DNA of 64,000 nt from a gamma proteobacterium symbiont of Stewartia floridana (GCA_003676145.1 NAUB01000035.1:1-64000), one strand, 5' to 3'. Numbered from the stretch's first letter, positions 9,112 through 18,449 are shown. Numbers and translations: made by a program. Notes: generated by a model not told the origin, from the letters alone.

Positions 9112-11193
9112 TCAGCCTGTCCTCATCATGTTTCGGTGTCGATCCAGGTGGTCAGTGAAATCACTTGCCGTCATCGGTTGGCTGAAGTAGTAACCCTGGG
9201 CATAGTCACAGCCGCTGTTACGCAGGAATTGCCATTGCGCAGCGGTCTCCACACCCTCAGCGACCACCTTCAGCCCCAGGTGATGAGCCATGGCGATAAT
9301 CGCTTCACACAGGGCAGCGTCTTCAGGATCGGAGGTCACATCCCTGACAAAGGACTGATCGATCTTGATCTTGTCCACTGGAAAGCGTTTGAGATAGCTC
9401 AACGATGAGTAGCCGGTGCCAAAGTCGTCAATGGATATTCCAATACCCTGTTTACGCAATTTTCCCAAACGAACACCAGGCTCACGATGCTCGCCAAGAA
9501 AGACACTCTCGGTAATCTCAAGGAAGAGCCTGGAGGTGAGATGATGATTGGCTTTCAGAAGATCAGCCATTTTTTCCAGAAATCCTTCGTTCTGGAACTG
9601 CACCGTGGAGACATTCACCGAGAGCAGATCCATCTTCAATCCCGCCCGATCCCATAGTTTGAGATCCAATGCGGCTTGCTGCAGCACCCAATCTCCTATC
9701 GGCACAATCAGCCCACTCTCCTCCGCCACCGGAATAAACTCATCCGGTCTGACACGCCCCCGTTCAGGTGACTCCCATCGAATCAGAGCCTCGGCACCCA
9801 CAATCTGTCCATCAGCGATATCCACAATAGGCTGGTATTGCAGCAGGAACTCCTCATTCCGGATAGCGCTACGCAGGGCTGATCCCATTGAGATACGACC
9901 CTCCGCTTCACGATTCATCTCCCAGGTGAAGAAGCGATAGGTATTGCGTCCATCCTCTTTCGCCTGGTACAGGGCAGTGTCAGCATTCTGCAGCAACATA
10001 CCCGAATCACTGCCATCCTGCGGATAGATCGTAATACCGATACTGGCAGAGATGTGGGTCTCCTGGGTCGCCAGATCGAATGGTCGTGATAATTCATTGA
10101 GTATCGAGGCAGCCACTCTGGCAACCGATTGTCCCTCACTGATGGCGGGCAGAATGACAGTAAACTCATCACCCCCCAGCCGGGATACCGTATCCATCTC
10201 CCTGACGCACAAGCGTAACCTGCGTGCCGCCTCTTGCAGCAGTTGATCGCCCGTGGCATGCCCCAAGGCATCGTTGACATACTTGAAACGATCCAGATCG
10301 ATAAACAGCAGGGCAACCATGGTCTGTTGGCGCTGCGCATAGGCCAGGGCATGGTCCAACCTGTCGAGGAACAGATTACGGTTCGAAAGACCCGTCAGTG
10401 AGTCGAAATTGGCCTGCTGCCAGATCTGATCCTCATAATCCTTGCGCTCCTCGAGCCGTTGGTAGCTGCGCCTGCCATAAAAGCCAATGGCGCTGAGACC
10501 CACTAGCCAGATCAATCCCAGGCCCATTGAGATCTTCCTCTTCTGCCCGGCAGCCGTGGCAAAGTAGTCTCTCATCGGTACAGATATTCCAACACCACCC
10601 CGGATATCCCCCACCTGGTAGCCCTGGTTATAGTGACACTTGAGGCAACCTGCCTGGATCTGCATTGGGCGAATCAGTCGCAGATATGGCTCGCCATCAA
10701 TATCGGTAAGCTCAAACTGCTCTTTCTCACCGCGCTCGAAAGACTTCAGGGCTGCCCACTCCCAATCATCCGGAGCATTGTCAGGATTGAGCGGTTTGAT
10801 GCTGGTGATTCTCCCTCTGACACCATACAGGTCGGCATAATCGTCCATCATCTGCCGCAGCATGAAAGCAGGATTCATCAAGGTCAGTCGACGACCGGAA
10901 GGCGTTACCAGGTCCCGTTCAGGGATGTGTTTCAGGTGTGGGCTCGGCTGGGTGCGTTCGGTTATGGGTACGTAGACACCCCCATGAGTGGCAGCCCAGA
11001 CACGAAAGACCTGATCCTTGTTGAAGTTATTGATCGCTTCCTGACGCGCCAGCTCCAGCATTTCCGCCTCCTCATTGTTTAACGACCAGAGGAGTAGCAA
11101 CAACACCATAAATGACCAACCGAAAACGATCAGCCAAAGCTGTACCTTCAGCCTGGCTTTGTCACTGTGAACACGCGGAAGCGATTGAATCAT
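9112..11193 (-). CDS. Haem-binding DUF3365 sensor with GGDEF and EAL domains
   Basis: The ~693-residue membrane protein has one helix at ~17-37, a periplasmic DUF3365 (Tll0287-like) domain with a c-type haem motif CLKCH at ~183-187, a second helix at ~222-239, then GGDEF and EAL domains. The GGDEF motif (340-344) is intact and is preceded by a product-inhibition RxxD (REMD). The EAL part has EALIRW, DDFGTGYSSL, KIDQSF and AEGVE, so both c-di-GMP synthesis and hydrolysis are possible. The haem suggests redox or gas sensing; that is inference. ATG at 11193 is preferred over the upstream TTG. The gene appears monocistronic. Confidence 0.9.
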   Translation of the reverse strand: MIQSLPRVHSDKARLKVQLWLIVFGWSFMVLLLLLWSLNNEEAEMLELARQEAINNFNKDQVFRVWAATHGGVYVPITERTQPSPHLKHIPERDLVTPSGRRLTLMNPAFMLRQMMDDYADLYGVRGRITSIKPLNPDNAPDDWEWAALKSFERGEKEQFELTDIDGEPYLRLIRPMQIQAGCLKCHYNQGYQVGDIRGGVGISVPMRDYFATAAGQKRKISMGLGLIWLVGLSAIGFYGRRSYQRLEERKDYEDQIWQQANFDSLTGLSNRNLFLDRLDHALAYAQRQQTMVALLFIDLDRFKYVNDALGHATGDQLLQEAARRLRLCVREMDTVSRLGGDEFTVILPAISEGQSVARVAASILNELSRPFDLATQETHISASIGITIYPQDGSDSGMLLQNADTALYQAKEDGRNTYRFFTWEMNREAEGRISMGSALRSAIRNEEFLLQYQPIVDIADGQIVGAEALIRWESPERGRVRPDEFIPVAEESGLIVPIGDWVLQQAALDLKLWDRAGLKMDLLSVNVSTVQFQNEGFLEKMADLLKANHHLTSRLFLEITESVFLGEHREPGVRLGKLRKQGIGISIDDFGTGYSSLSYLKRFPVDKIKIDQSFVRDVTSDPEDAALCEAIIAMAHHLGLKVVAEGVETAAQWQFLRNSGCDYAQGYYFSQPMTASDFTDHLDRHRNMMRTG

Positions 11194-11441
11194 AGAGCAT
11201 CCCAATCCATTTGGATCAACTCAGAAATAGGTTAAAACAATTGTTTAATGCTGAATATATCGGCAGGTAGGGAAATTTTTTTAATTGAGTGTTTAATTGT
11301 GTGGCACTAGCTAGCTGAGACCAATAATAGAAATTAAACTCCCTTTTAAGCCAAGATAGAGGCCATCAAGGTATAAAGAGTGAAGTTCTATGGTTTCCGG
11401 GAAGCGGGACGGGTCGTCGATTTCATCATATTTTGATTTTT

Positions 11442-12239
11442 TCAGTATCTACGGACAGCATCCGCAACGAGTCCCTGACCGATCCATCCCTTAAGCAGAC
11501 TGGCCGCCCGCATCGATACGCCCTCCTCACCGATCTGTGATGCCAGTAATTCACATCCATCATTGAAGTTACCTCCGCGGTGAAGCAGATCAAGGATCAA
11601 CCGCTCATCCTCATCAAGCGAGCGAAAGCGCGTCACCATATCTTGCCGCCAGACCAACCAGTTGCCAGGGGTTCGTATCGCCTCGACAGTTTCCGGTGGA
11701 TCGGCCGTGAGAGATTTCCACATCGCAGGAATATTCCACTGAAGATCGATCCGATGGACACAGGGACAAAACTCAAACTGAAGTGCCGGCCAGGCATCGG
11801 CTGGTATGGACGCCATATCCTGCTCATCCAGCAGCGTGGATTCGGCGGAGTCGAATGCCAGCCCCAAGGTCCACTCAAACTGGGCCAATTCGGGCAACCA
11901 TGGCAGATCTCGCAACGAAGCGTCGATCTCAACCTGCTCACCCAGATAAGCAGCAAAGCGATTGCCGAAATCCCGCAGGGAAAAGAAACGCGATGGGTGT
12001 TGCCGGATATACCTTTCTGCCAGTAGTTCAAAACGACCATCACCGATCGCCCTGTTCACCGCAGCATAGTCACTCTCCAAAACCTCTTTCAAACGTAACA
12101 GATAGGCATTGGCATAGACAGAGAGCCGATCGTGTGATGGCAACTGCTCTGTACCGCCTACCCATGAGATCTCCTCGCCATTTTCAGGCTCCAGAATGAA
12201 ACTCTGAAAACGCGACTGCAATTCACTTAGGCGCATCAT
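11442..12239 (-). CDS. bufC: Bufferin partner protein BufC (DUF2063/HvfC family)
   Basis: The product is about 265 residues. The N-terminal ~95 residues form the DUF2063 (HvfC/BufC) domain, recognisable by the conserved RLSVYANAYLLRL and the RYIRQHPSRFFSLRDFGNRFAAYL stretch. The C-terminal half is less conserved. BufC/HvfC proteins act with an MNIO (DUF692) enzyme, probably binding the precursor peptide. The gene follows bufB after 9 bases. ATG at 12239 has AAGAGG upstream; a second ATG follows directly. It is the last gene of the three-gene bufferin operon. Confidence 0.88.
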   Translation of the reverse strand: MMRLSELQSRFQSFILEPENGEEISWVGGTEQLPSHDRLSVYANAYLLRLKEVLESDYAAVNRAIGDGRFELLAERYIRQHPSRFFSLRDFGNRFAAYLGEQVEIDASLRDLPWLPELAQFEWTLGLAFDSAESTLLDEQDMASIPADAWPALQFEFCPCVHRIDLQWNIPAMWKSLTADPPETVEAIRTPGNWLVWRQDMVTRFRSLDEDERLILDLLHRGGNFNDGCELLASQIGEEGVSMRAASLLKGWIGQGLVADAVRRY

Positions 12240-12248
12240 TGCCACCTC

Positions 12249-13100
12249 TTAGGCAACCTGATCCCTAGAAAAATTATTTCCAATCTGCCGAACACGATCG
12301 AGCTCAGACAGCAGATCCACCAGTGGTGGGATATTGTCATCCCGCTCGATCATCGCGCTGACACGACCAAAGCGTCTGACTGCCTCGGCATACAACTGAT
12401 AAACCGGATCGGCAATCGGATGATCATGGGTATCGATGATCAGGTCCTTCTCCTGCGTGTGGCCCGCCAGGTGAATCTGATAGATGCGCTCACTCGGCAT
12501 TGCAGTTAAATATTCAACAGGATCAAAATGGTGATTGTAGGCACTGACGTATATGTTGTTGATATCAAGCAGCAGCAGACAGTCAGCACGCTCCGCTACC
12601 TCGCGCAAAAACTCCCATTCCGTCAACTGTGACTCGTTGTAACTGACGTAACTTGATACATTTTCAATCAACATCTGTCGTCCAAGATAGTCCTGTACCT
12701 TGGCGATACGTTCTGCCACGTAATCCAACGCCTCTTCGGTATACGGCAGAGGAAGCAGGTCATGCATGTTGAGCTTGTCGATACCGGTCCAGCATAGATG
12801 ATCTGAGAACCAGGCCGGTTCGACCCGTTCTATCAAAGTCTTCAATCTATCCAGATGCTCGTAATTCAGTGGTTCCGTACTGCCGATTGACATTGAGACA
12901 CCATGCATCACCATCGGGTAGTGCTCTCGAATTCGATCGAGATAGTAGAGTGGCTTACCGCCATCCACCATATAGTTCTCAGAGAGGATTTCGAACCAGT
13001 CCACTTCAGGTTTCGTATCGAGAACATCCTCGTAATGTTGTCGGCGTAGACCCAATCCATAACCGAGAAATGGCCTTTGCTTTCCGTTAGTATCGGTCAC
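12249..13100 (-). CDS. bufB: MNIO-family (DUF692) RiPP-modifying enzyme BufB
   Basis: The 283-residue product belongs to the multinuclear non-haem iron oxidative enzymes (DUF692). Candidate metal ligands lie in the family positions: His in MHGVSMSIG, Asp-His in WFSDHLCW, Glu in LIENVSS, Asp/Asn in LLLDINNIYV, His in QIHLAGH and DTHDHP, and Glu in IERDDNIP. Enzymes of this type convert precursor cysteines into thiooxazole-type heterocycles that chelate copper. The start is GTG with GGTGGAG upstream. It lies 90 bases after bufA and directly before bufC. Confidence 0.92.
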   Translation of the reverse strand: MTDTNGKQRPFLGYGLGLRRQHYEDVLDTKPEVDWFEILSENYMVDGGKPLYYLDRIREHYPMVMHGVSMSIGSTEPLNYEHLDRLKTLIERVEPAWFSDHLCWTGIDKLNMHDLLPLPYTEEALDYVAERIAKVQDYLGRQMLIENVSSYVSYNESQLTEWEFLREVAERADCLLLLDINNIYVSAYNHHFDPVEYLTAMPSERIYQIHLAGHTQEKDLIIDTHDHPIADPVYQLYAEAVRRFGRVSAMIERDDNIPPLVDLLSELDRVRQIGNNFSRDQVA

Positions 13101-13190
13101 AACTCCACCCCAAACTGATGATCAATCATGTGCAAATAGAGAACTGGCACCACTACCCTTGGGTAGCGCACCAGTCCATCATTGCCCGAA

Positions 13191-13457
13191 CTACCCTTTC
13201 GGTTTGTTTACTGAGCCGCCGATCTCTTCACAGGCATGCTCAGACATTTTGACAAACCCCTGCCCTTTACATGACGCATGCCCCTTACAGGCGTTATTGG
13301 CGGTTTTACAATCATTATGGCCCTTACATTTGTTGACACCATAACACTGCACATTCGCATCACTTCCCGCCTGAACGGTAGCAACAGGTGCAACCGAGAA
13401 CAGAGTGGCAGCAGTGGATGCCAGTGCAATCGAAGCGAACTTTCTTCGGGTTATCAT
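13191..13457 (-). CDS. bufA: Bufferin-type periplasmic metallophore precursor
   Basis: This 88-residue precursor has a twin-arginine-like N-terminus (MITRRKF), a hydrophobic segment and a likely signal cleavage after VQA near residue 30. The mature part carries six cysteines (38, 44, 50, 57, 63, 76), with KGH/KGQ motifs recurring around the central ones. This matches BufA-type precursors modified by BufB/BufC; the family mostly binds copper in the periplasm. AAGGAG lies 6 bases before the ATG. It is the first gene of the operon. Whether it is the BufA1 or BufA2 subtype was not settled. Confidence 0.9.
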   Translation of the reverse strand: MITRRKFASIALASTAATLFSVAPVATVQAGSDANVQCYGVNKCKGHNDCKTANNACKGHASCKGQGFVKMSEHACEEIGGSVNKPKG

Positions 13458-13504
13458 GAATATCTCCTTCGGTATACAAAATTATTCTGTAATGTAAAAA
13501 ATAC

Positions 13505-13532
13505 TTCACGCTGGCTTTGCCAAAAGCGTGAA
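13505..13532. promoter_or_regulatory. Inverted repeat upstream of the bufferin operon
   Basis: TTCACGCT at 13505-13512 and AGCGTGAA at 13525-13532 form a perfect 8-bp inverted repeat with 12 bases between. It lies about 50-75 bases upstream of the bufA start. It could be an operator for a metal-responsive or ECF-type regulator, or an mRNA hairpin. No regulator gene is adjacent, so the role is not assigned. Confidence 0.35.
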
Positions 13533-13738
13533 ACAATTCTTGTGGAGAATTATCACGGAAGTATCACAGTAAGATAACAAAAGACAATATCGGAAAGAGC
13601 GGGTGGAGATGAAGATTTTACGGGTTCATTGAGCACACACTCTGAATAAAGTAAACCCGACCAGTAATCATTAGGATTAAAGAATATGAGCAACTACCAA
13701 TCAGGGGTAACGATACTCGATCGATCAACCTTCAGGCG

Positions 13739-13772
13739 CTAGGGCCTGTTAACACCAATCCAATGCGCCCTG
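13739..13772 (-). repeat. Interspersed repeat tail (copy 2, inverted)
   Basis: On the minus strand this 34-bp stretch reads as the tail seen at 173-206 and 35026-35059, ending GTTAACAGGCCCTAG. Only a few positions differ. The long hairpin arm of copy 1 is absent here. The rest of the 13458-13919 intergenic region shows no gene. Confidence 0.6.
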
Positions 13773-13919
13773 TTTCAGAAGAAGTACTTTCACGGGCAAT
13801 AGGGAACTAATACTTAATTTATCCAGACAGATAGAGTTTCAGGCAGCAACTCAACGCATTTCCAATCTCTATTTTGAGAACAGCTCAGGCTTGGGGTAGC
13901 AAGACTCTAAACCTATCAC

Positions 13920-14423
13920 TCAGGTTCTTTGATATTGTGCCCTACTGGGAATGACATTTCGGATACCACCACTCGGGTTCTCCACATCCCCTTTGTAGCG
14001 CGGCAAAATAATCACATGCAGATGGTCAATGCTTCTTCCCGCTTCCCGGCCGTCGTTGTTGCCGATCGTGTAGGCATTTGGCTTGTCCAACAAGAAAGGT
14101 AGTTGCAAAACGGTTTCAATGTGATCCTTAGGGCGATCTTGCAGATAGCGTCGCTTCAGCATGTTTTGATATAGCTCTATCATGTCAGTTGTTTCAATGA
14201 CATTTTTCACACCCATAATCGCATCGAAATAGTCCTCATGCTCATCATCATTGAGATGAAAAATAGATGCAACATGCCTTCTCGGAATCACCAGGGCATG
14301 ACCGGGATTGACCGGATTCGTATCAAAGATACCAACGAAAGATCTGTTCTCAAAAATAAAAGGGTCGGCTGTCTGATTCGTTACCTTGCAAAAGTAACAA
14401 TTGTTTTCTGCTGAAACGGTCAT
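13920..14423 (-). CDS. HIT-family nucleotide-binding protein with variant histidine triad
   Basis: The product is about 167 residues. A CYFC pair near the N-terminus is followed by the HIT core with PGHALVIPRRHVASIFHL and the signature HLHVIILP. HIT proteins are nucleotide hydrolases or transferases with His-x-His-x-His. Here the third histidine is isoleucine, as in atypical members, so catalysis is uncertain. A DGREAGRSIDHLH stretch agrees with the family. I prefer the ATG at 14423 over a GTG at 14486 because the product then starts close to the CxxC. No operon partner is evident. Confidence 0.8.
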   Translation of the reverse strand: MTVSAENNCYFCKVTNQTADPFIFENRSFVGIFDTNPVNPGHALVIPRRHVASIFHLNDDEHEDYFDAIMGVKNVIETTDMIELYQNMLKRRYLQDRPKDHIETVLQLPFLLDKPNAYTIGNNDGREAGRSIDHLHVIILPRYKGDVENPSGGIRNVIPSRAQYQRT

Positions 14424-14983
14424 AGTGAAATCTTTTACAATGATTTGATTATTGGTTTTTACAGAATTCAAACCATTTACGCCCACTCAGCGGAAGATAA
14501 CTTGAAAGCTGTTAGTAATTCGATAGGCAATTTTATTTGATATCAATGCAAACTGTAAACACTTCTTCCAGCCGCAATCTCATGTCATGAGACTGAAACA
14601 GCACAATACCAATCTCCATTCAACCAATTACACTCTATTTGGCCACAGATAAGATAACTGAATGAACATACAATTGTTGCACTGAACAAAACCAAGTCAG
14701 ACGACCTATCGCCTTCTTTAAAAAAGCACAGGAATAAAAGCCAAACCCCAGAGATAGGCGATCTTAGTTCCCATTTCTGGCCCTGTCGAGAATCATTGCC
14801 TCAATCCCGGAGTATGGCTTCACGCTCGACCTGATAAAATCCAAAACAGATCCATGGTATCCATAAACCCAATGCGGCCAACAGTTTTGCTAATGCAACA
14901 TATTGCGCGTTGTGATGGAAAGGCATAAAAAACCTTTATTACTCCATTTGAATAAAAAATGAATTCCATGGTCGAATCAATTC
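14424..14983. other. Intergenic region without a recognisable gene
   Basis: No supported reading frame was found. A perfect 15-bp palindrome, TCTCATGTCATGAGA, lies at 14578-14592 and could be a binding site. Nothing links it to a known regulator. Confidence 0.4.
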
Positions 14984-15841
14984 ATGATTAAAGCTTATTC
15001 ACAACGTCTCATGCCACCCTACTCAGGATTCGCACAAATTGTCGAGTCCGAAACCGCCAGGGCTTTGACACTCGATGTGCGCAGCTGGGAGATACACTTT
15101 CTCTACGATGCCGAAGTCAATTTGAACAAAGCCGGACAAACAGGGCGCAGGCGATTTATTCGGGTTCAGACTTTGGAGCATGAGGCAATGTGCACGATCG
15201 CAGAGACAGGATACCTGCATGGCACTGCCATAGATGAAAGGATCGTTCAGCTGGCCGAGTTTCTTGTTGGTGCGGAGTACCCTTTTCCGTCTGACGATCT
15301 CTATGAATACTGGATTCTTGACCCGAAAGATGATTCACCTTTAGCGCTGGTTTTCAGCTGCAACACGCCTGATAATTTCAGTAATTTTCCAACCAAAACT
15401 GAGTGGAAAGCACTACCTGCTGCGGTGATCCCAATCGAGTATACAGAGGCGGAGAAACAGAACAAAAATCCACCGGTAAACTATCGAGTCGAACAGATGG
15501 TAACCAAAACAGCCGGTTACTTTCCTAAAGCAAAGTGGTTCAAGCGGGGCAGTGACGAAGTGGACTATTTCCCACCCATGATGATCAGAGAGGAGTGGGG
15601 AGATGAGCAGAAAAACAATCTCTGTCAACGCTATATACAGCGACTGGCGCCACGTTTACTCATGTTGCCCGGTTTAGAGCTCGAGTGCAGGAGGAAGTTG
15701 GAATCATCAGCCGGAAAGCATGCCTTGGAAGTAGAAAGATTCCATAAACTCTATCCTGAAATCGCGGATGAAAAGCGGTTGAACACAATCCTTGTGGAAG
15801 CCCGCATCCGCCGTTCGACGAACGGGGATTTATCTCAGTAA
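14984..15841 (+). CDS. Uncharacterised 285-residue protein
   Basis: I do not recognise this protein. It is soluble, with no signal peptide or membrane segment, and rich in aromatic and charged residues. The N-terminal ~90 residues include a β-rich stretch (LTLDVRSWEIHFLYD, RRRFIRVQTL). The C-terminal ~70 residues look helical, with LLMLPGLELECRRKLE. Length, codon use and a single uninterrupted frame support a real gene. The start at 14984 has a weak ribosome site. It is flanked by long non-coding stretches and has no operon partner. Confidence 0.7.
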   Translation: MIKAYSQRLMPPYSGFAQIVESETARALTLDVRSWEIHFLYDAEVNLNKAGQTGRRRFIRVQTLEHEAMCTIAETGYLHGTAIDERIVQLAEFLVGAEYPFPSDDLYEYWILDPKDDSPLALVFSCNTPDNFSNFPTKTEWKALPAAVIPIEYTEAEKQNKNPPVNYRVEQMVTKTAGYFPKAKWFKRGSDEVDYFPPMMIREEWGDEQKNNLCQRYIQRLAPRLLMLPGLELECRRKLESSAGKHALEVERFHKLYPEIADEKRLNTILVEARIRRSTNGDLSQ

Positions 15842-16177
15842 CAGCGTTGATACTGTACTCTGTCTATTTACCTGGGGGATCAGATACCCAAGGCTATGCA
15901 CAGGAGAAATAACAGATAAAGCTGAAAATCAGCGCCGCCATTCGGCTCAATTCGAGTTCAGTGGATAGTGACCTACTCCTAGCACGAACTGCTCGCCTCT
16001 TTATTTGAAGCAGTTACTCTCTCAATCAAAAATACCCGAAATTCTCAATCCTCCCCTATCTCTCCACCAGTGGATCATCCAAGGCAACGCCCGACAAATT
16101 ACGAAGTAATTGCAAAAACTATACGATCGTACTATTCTAAGCCGTCATTAACAGACAGGCAGAAAAGGAAAATTCCC
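15842..16177. other. Intergenic region
   Basis: No gene is supported here. An in-frame upstream extension of the following epimerase gene begins at 16070, but the conserved N-terminus of that protein starts at 16178. Confidence 0.4.
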
Positions 16178-17197
16178 ATGCGAGTTCTGATAACCGGCGC
16201 TACCGGCTTTGTTGGAAGTCATTGCATCGAAGCTCTGGCGAAACACCAGGATGTGACAACCATCGCTGCCTGCCGCGATCCTTCCAGGTTGCCGGGTGAA
16301 TTCCGCGGGGAGTACCGGGTTGGTGACTTACGCGACGCCCACTACCTCGAGAACCTGATGCTTGGAGTCGATACAGTGGTCCACGCCGCTGCCTGGACTT
16401 CACTCTGGGGTCATCGCAAGCAATCCGATGAGTTGTTTCTCAAGCCATCTCTGGCTTTGATCGACTCGGCCCGTCGTCAGGGAGTGAAACGATTTATCTT
16501 TATCAGTACCGTGAGTGCCGCAACACCAGGCGCTGCATCTGATCCAATGAGCCCTGGTATCAAGCGCGCCTACTGGCCCCACGAAACGAACGTGGTGCGA
16601 ATCGAGGATCGATTACGCAAGCTTTCCAGTGATAGTTTCTGCGCAATCAATCTGCGCCTGGGTCTGTTCGCCGGCTCCCGATACGCACTCGGCCTGCTGC
16701 CGATCCTGGTACCACGCCTGAAGAGCCACCTGGTGCCCTGGGTAAACGGGGGCGAAACCGACATGACCATCATCGACGGTCGTGACATTGGCCAAGCGGT
16801 GGTACTCGCCTCCACCACCCCGGTGCTTAGCGGCTATCAATCCTTCAATATTCTCGGCCCAGAAGTTCCCCAGGTGCGGCAAGTGATCGACTATCTGCAC
16901 CAGCAATATGGAGTGCCAAAGCCTCATTTCAGTGTTCCTTTCCCACTCGCGTTTGCCTTTGCCTGGTTCATGGAAAAGATAGATCCTCTGTTGCCCTGGG
17001 AGCCGCTCGTTACCCGCAGCATCGTTCATCTGTTAGAGGAAACCAATGCCGACAATGAACGCGCATCGAAGCTCCTGGGATACAAGCCAAGACACCATTG
17101 GCAGGAAGCTATTGATATTCAGATGGCCGAGATGGCCAAACACCAGAGTGAGGCGATGTCGATGGCCAGGCCTCTTCCCGATGGGAGTGGTCAATGA
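16178..17197 (+). CDS. NAD-dependent epimerase/dehydratase family protein
   Basis: The 339-residue product is an extended short-chain dehydrogenase. The Rossmann motif TGATGFVG is at residues 7-14. VHAAAWTSLWG and RFIFISTVSAA follow in the expected order. The usual catalytic Tyr-x-x-x-Lys is not clear: the region reads KRAYWPHETNVVR, so activity may be altered. The C-terminal part resembles the 3β-HSD/epimerase substrate domain. I chose the ATG at 16178, which follows AAGGAAA and puts the Rossmann fold at the N-terminus. Its TGA overlaps the peroxiredoxin-like gene by four bases, so the two are co-translated. Confidence 0.85.
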   Translation: MRVLITGATGFVGSHCIEALAKHQDVTTIAACRDPSRLPGEFRGEYRVGDLRDAHYLENLMLGVDTVVHAAAWTSLWGHRKQSDELFLKPSLALIDSARRQGVKRFIFISTVSAATPGAASDPMSPGIKRAYWPHETNVVRIEDRLRKLSSDSFCAINLRLGLFAGSRYALGLLPILVPRLKSHLVPWVNGGETDMTIIDGRDIGQAVVLASTTPVLSGYQSFNILGPEVPQVRQVIDYLHQQYGVPKPHFSVPFPLAFAFAWFMEKIDPLLPWEPLVTRSIVHLLEETNADNERASKLLGYKPRHHWQEAIDIQMAEMAKHQSEAMSMARPLPDGSGQ

Positions 17198-17778
17198 TAC
17201 AGACTCAACTCAAATCCAGCGGGAGAGCCCCTGCTTTCGTGACCCGTGACTGGCAAGGTAACCCGATTGAACCTTTCGGTTCACACCCAGGCATGACTCT
17301 GCTGAGTTTTTATCGCTACGCCTCCTGTCCACTGTGCAATCTGCGGATCAGGGAGCTGATCACCAAACACCAGCAGATTCTCAACAAGGGTATCCGTATC
17401 CTGGCGGTATTCCAGTCGCCACTCGAACGTATCGCACACTATGTGGGCAGCCAGTCACCACCCTTCCCGCTCATACCCGATCCGGACCTGAATCTCTATC
17501 GTCTGTATGGGGTGGAGAGTTCCTGGCGTGGATTCGCCCGTGCCTGGACTCTGGGGATACCCAAGGTCTACCGGGCAGTGGTGGCAAACGGATTCCTACC
17601 CGGCAGCATGGAAAACGAGATACATCGCCTGCCCGCCGATTTTCTCATCGACCAGAGCGGTCAGTTGATCGATGTCTACTACGGGCGGGACATTGGGGAT
17701 CACATCCCTCTGGAGCGGCTGTTTTCCGATTCTTTGAATCCAGCTTTAAAAATGTCGCGTATGGGTAACCAGACATAA
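17194..17778 (+). CDS. Peroxiredoxin-like (AhpC/TSA family) protein
   Basis: This 194-residue thioredoxin-fold protein has a CPLC motif in YRYASCPLCNLRI, at the position of the peroxidatic cysteine in the AhpC/TSA redoxin family. LIPDPDLNLYRLYGV and DFLIDQSGQLIDVYYGRDIGDH are typical later segments of that family. It probably reduces peroxides or disulfides in the cytoplasm. No signal peptide is present. It overlaps the upstream epimerase gene by ATGA, which suggests a joint function that I cannot specify. Confidence 0.85.
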   Translation: MIQTQLKSSGRAPAFVTRDWQGNPIEPFGSHPGMTLLSFYRYASCPLCNLRIRELITKHQQILNKGIRILAVFQSPLERIAHYVGSQSPPFPLIPDPDLNLYRLYGVESSWRGFARAWTLGIPKVYRAVVANGFLPGSMENEIHRLPADFLIDQSGQLIDVYYGRDIGDHIPLERLFSDSLNPALKMSRMGNQT

Positions 17779-17888
17779 GTATCGGCTTGGAATTTTGTTG
17801 CAAACAAACGCCGATATGACGATGACTCGGATGACACATCGAAACTGGAAAATCTGTCTAAACGAAGTATCACATGGAGTAATCTAAA

Positions 17889-18383
17889 ATGAGAAAAAGG
17901 GTACGCGACCTCTCCTTCCTGATTCTGGTCACAGCACTCTTCTGGTTACCGGTATGCTATTCACAACGGGCTGGCCCGGAGGAGATCTACCAACAGTACC
18001 GATAGACCCTGTCATCAAGCAGCGACTTTGACGCACTTACCGGCCTGCTCTCAAATCGCACGCTGGAGGCAAGTTATCAACACATCGAAAAACTCAAATC
18101 GAGGGGAATCTCCGAGGCAGAAGCCAAGTCCAATCTCTTCAGAGGCCGACAACGGGCCTTCAAATATGAGAAGAGTCGCAAACTGACAAAGCTCCACCAG
18201 GCGGATAGAAAAGCCGTTATCACCTTTATCGTTGAAGACGAAAACATACCAGATCATTTTAGTAATCAAGCTTCTGTGGATTCTGTTACCACCATTGAGA
18301 AAACCATAGAAGAGGTCCATTTAGTCAATGAAAACGGCTGGAAACTGGATCACAGAGTAATAAAACCTTTCAAAAGCCAATGA
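17889..18383 (+). pseudogene. Periplasmic protein gene interrupted by an in-frame amber codon
   Basis: Reading from ATG 17889 gives a signal-peptide-like N-terminus of about 27 residues. Codon 39 is then TAG (18003-18005). The same frame continues for 125 more sense codons to TGA at 18381-18383. The downstream part is clearly protein-like: an amphipathic helical stretch, then a β-rich end (AVITFIVEDE, EEVHLVNENGWKLDHRVIK) like NTF2-type periplasmic proteins. A single base change from CAG would restore a 164-residue protein. No frame shift is needed. It could be a recent pseudogene, a sequencing error or a read-through case. Confidence 0.7.
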
Positions 18384-18449
18384 ACCCACAACCTGCCGTA
18401 AAAATGAGCTCGCATACGTAGGTATCATGAGATCGAAAAGGTACTGAAA

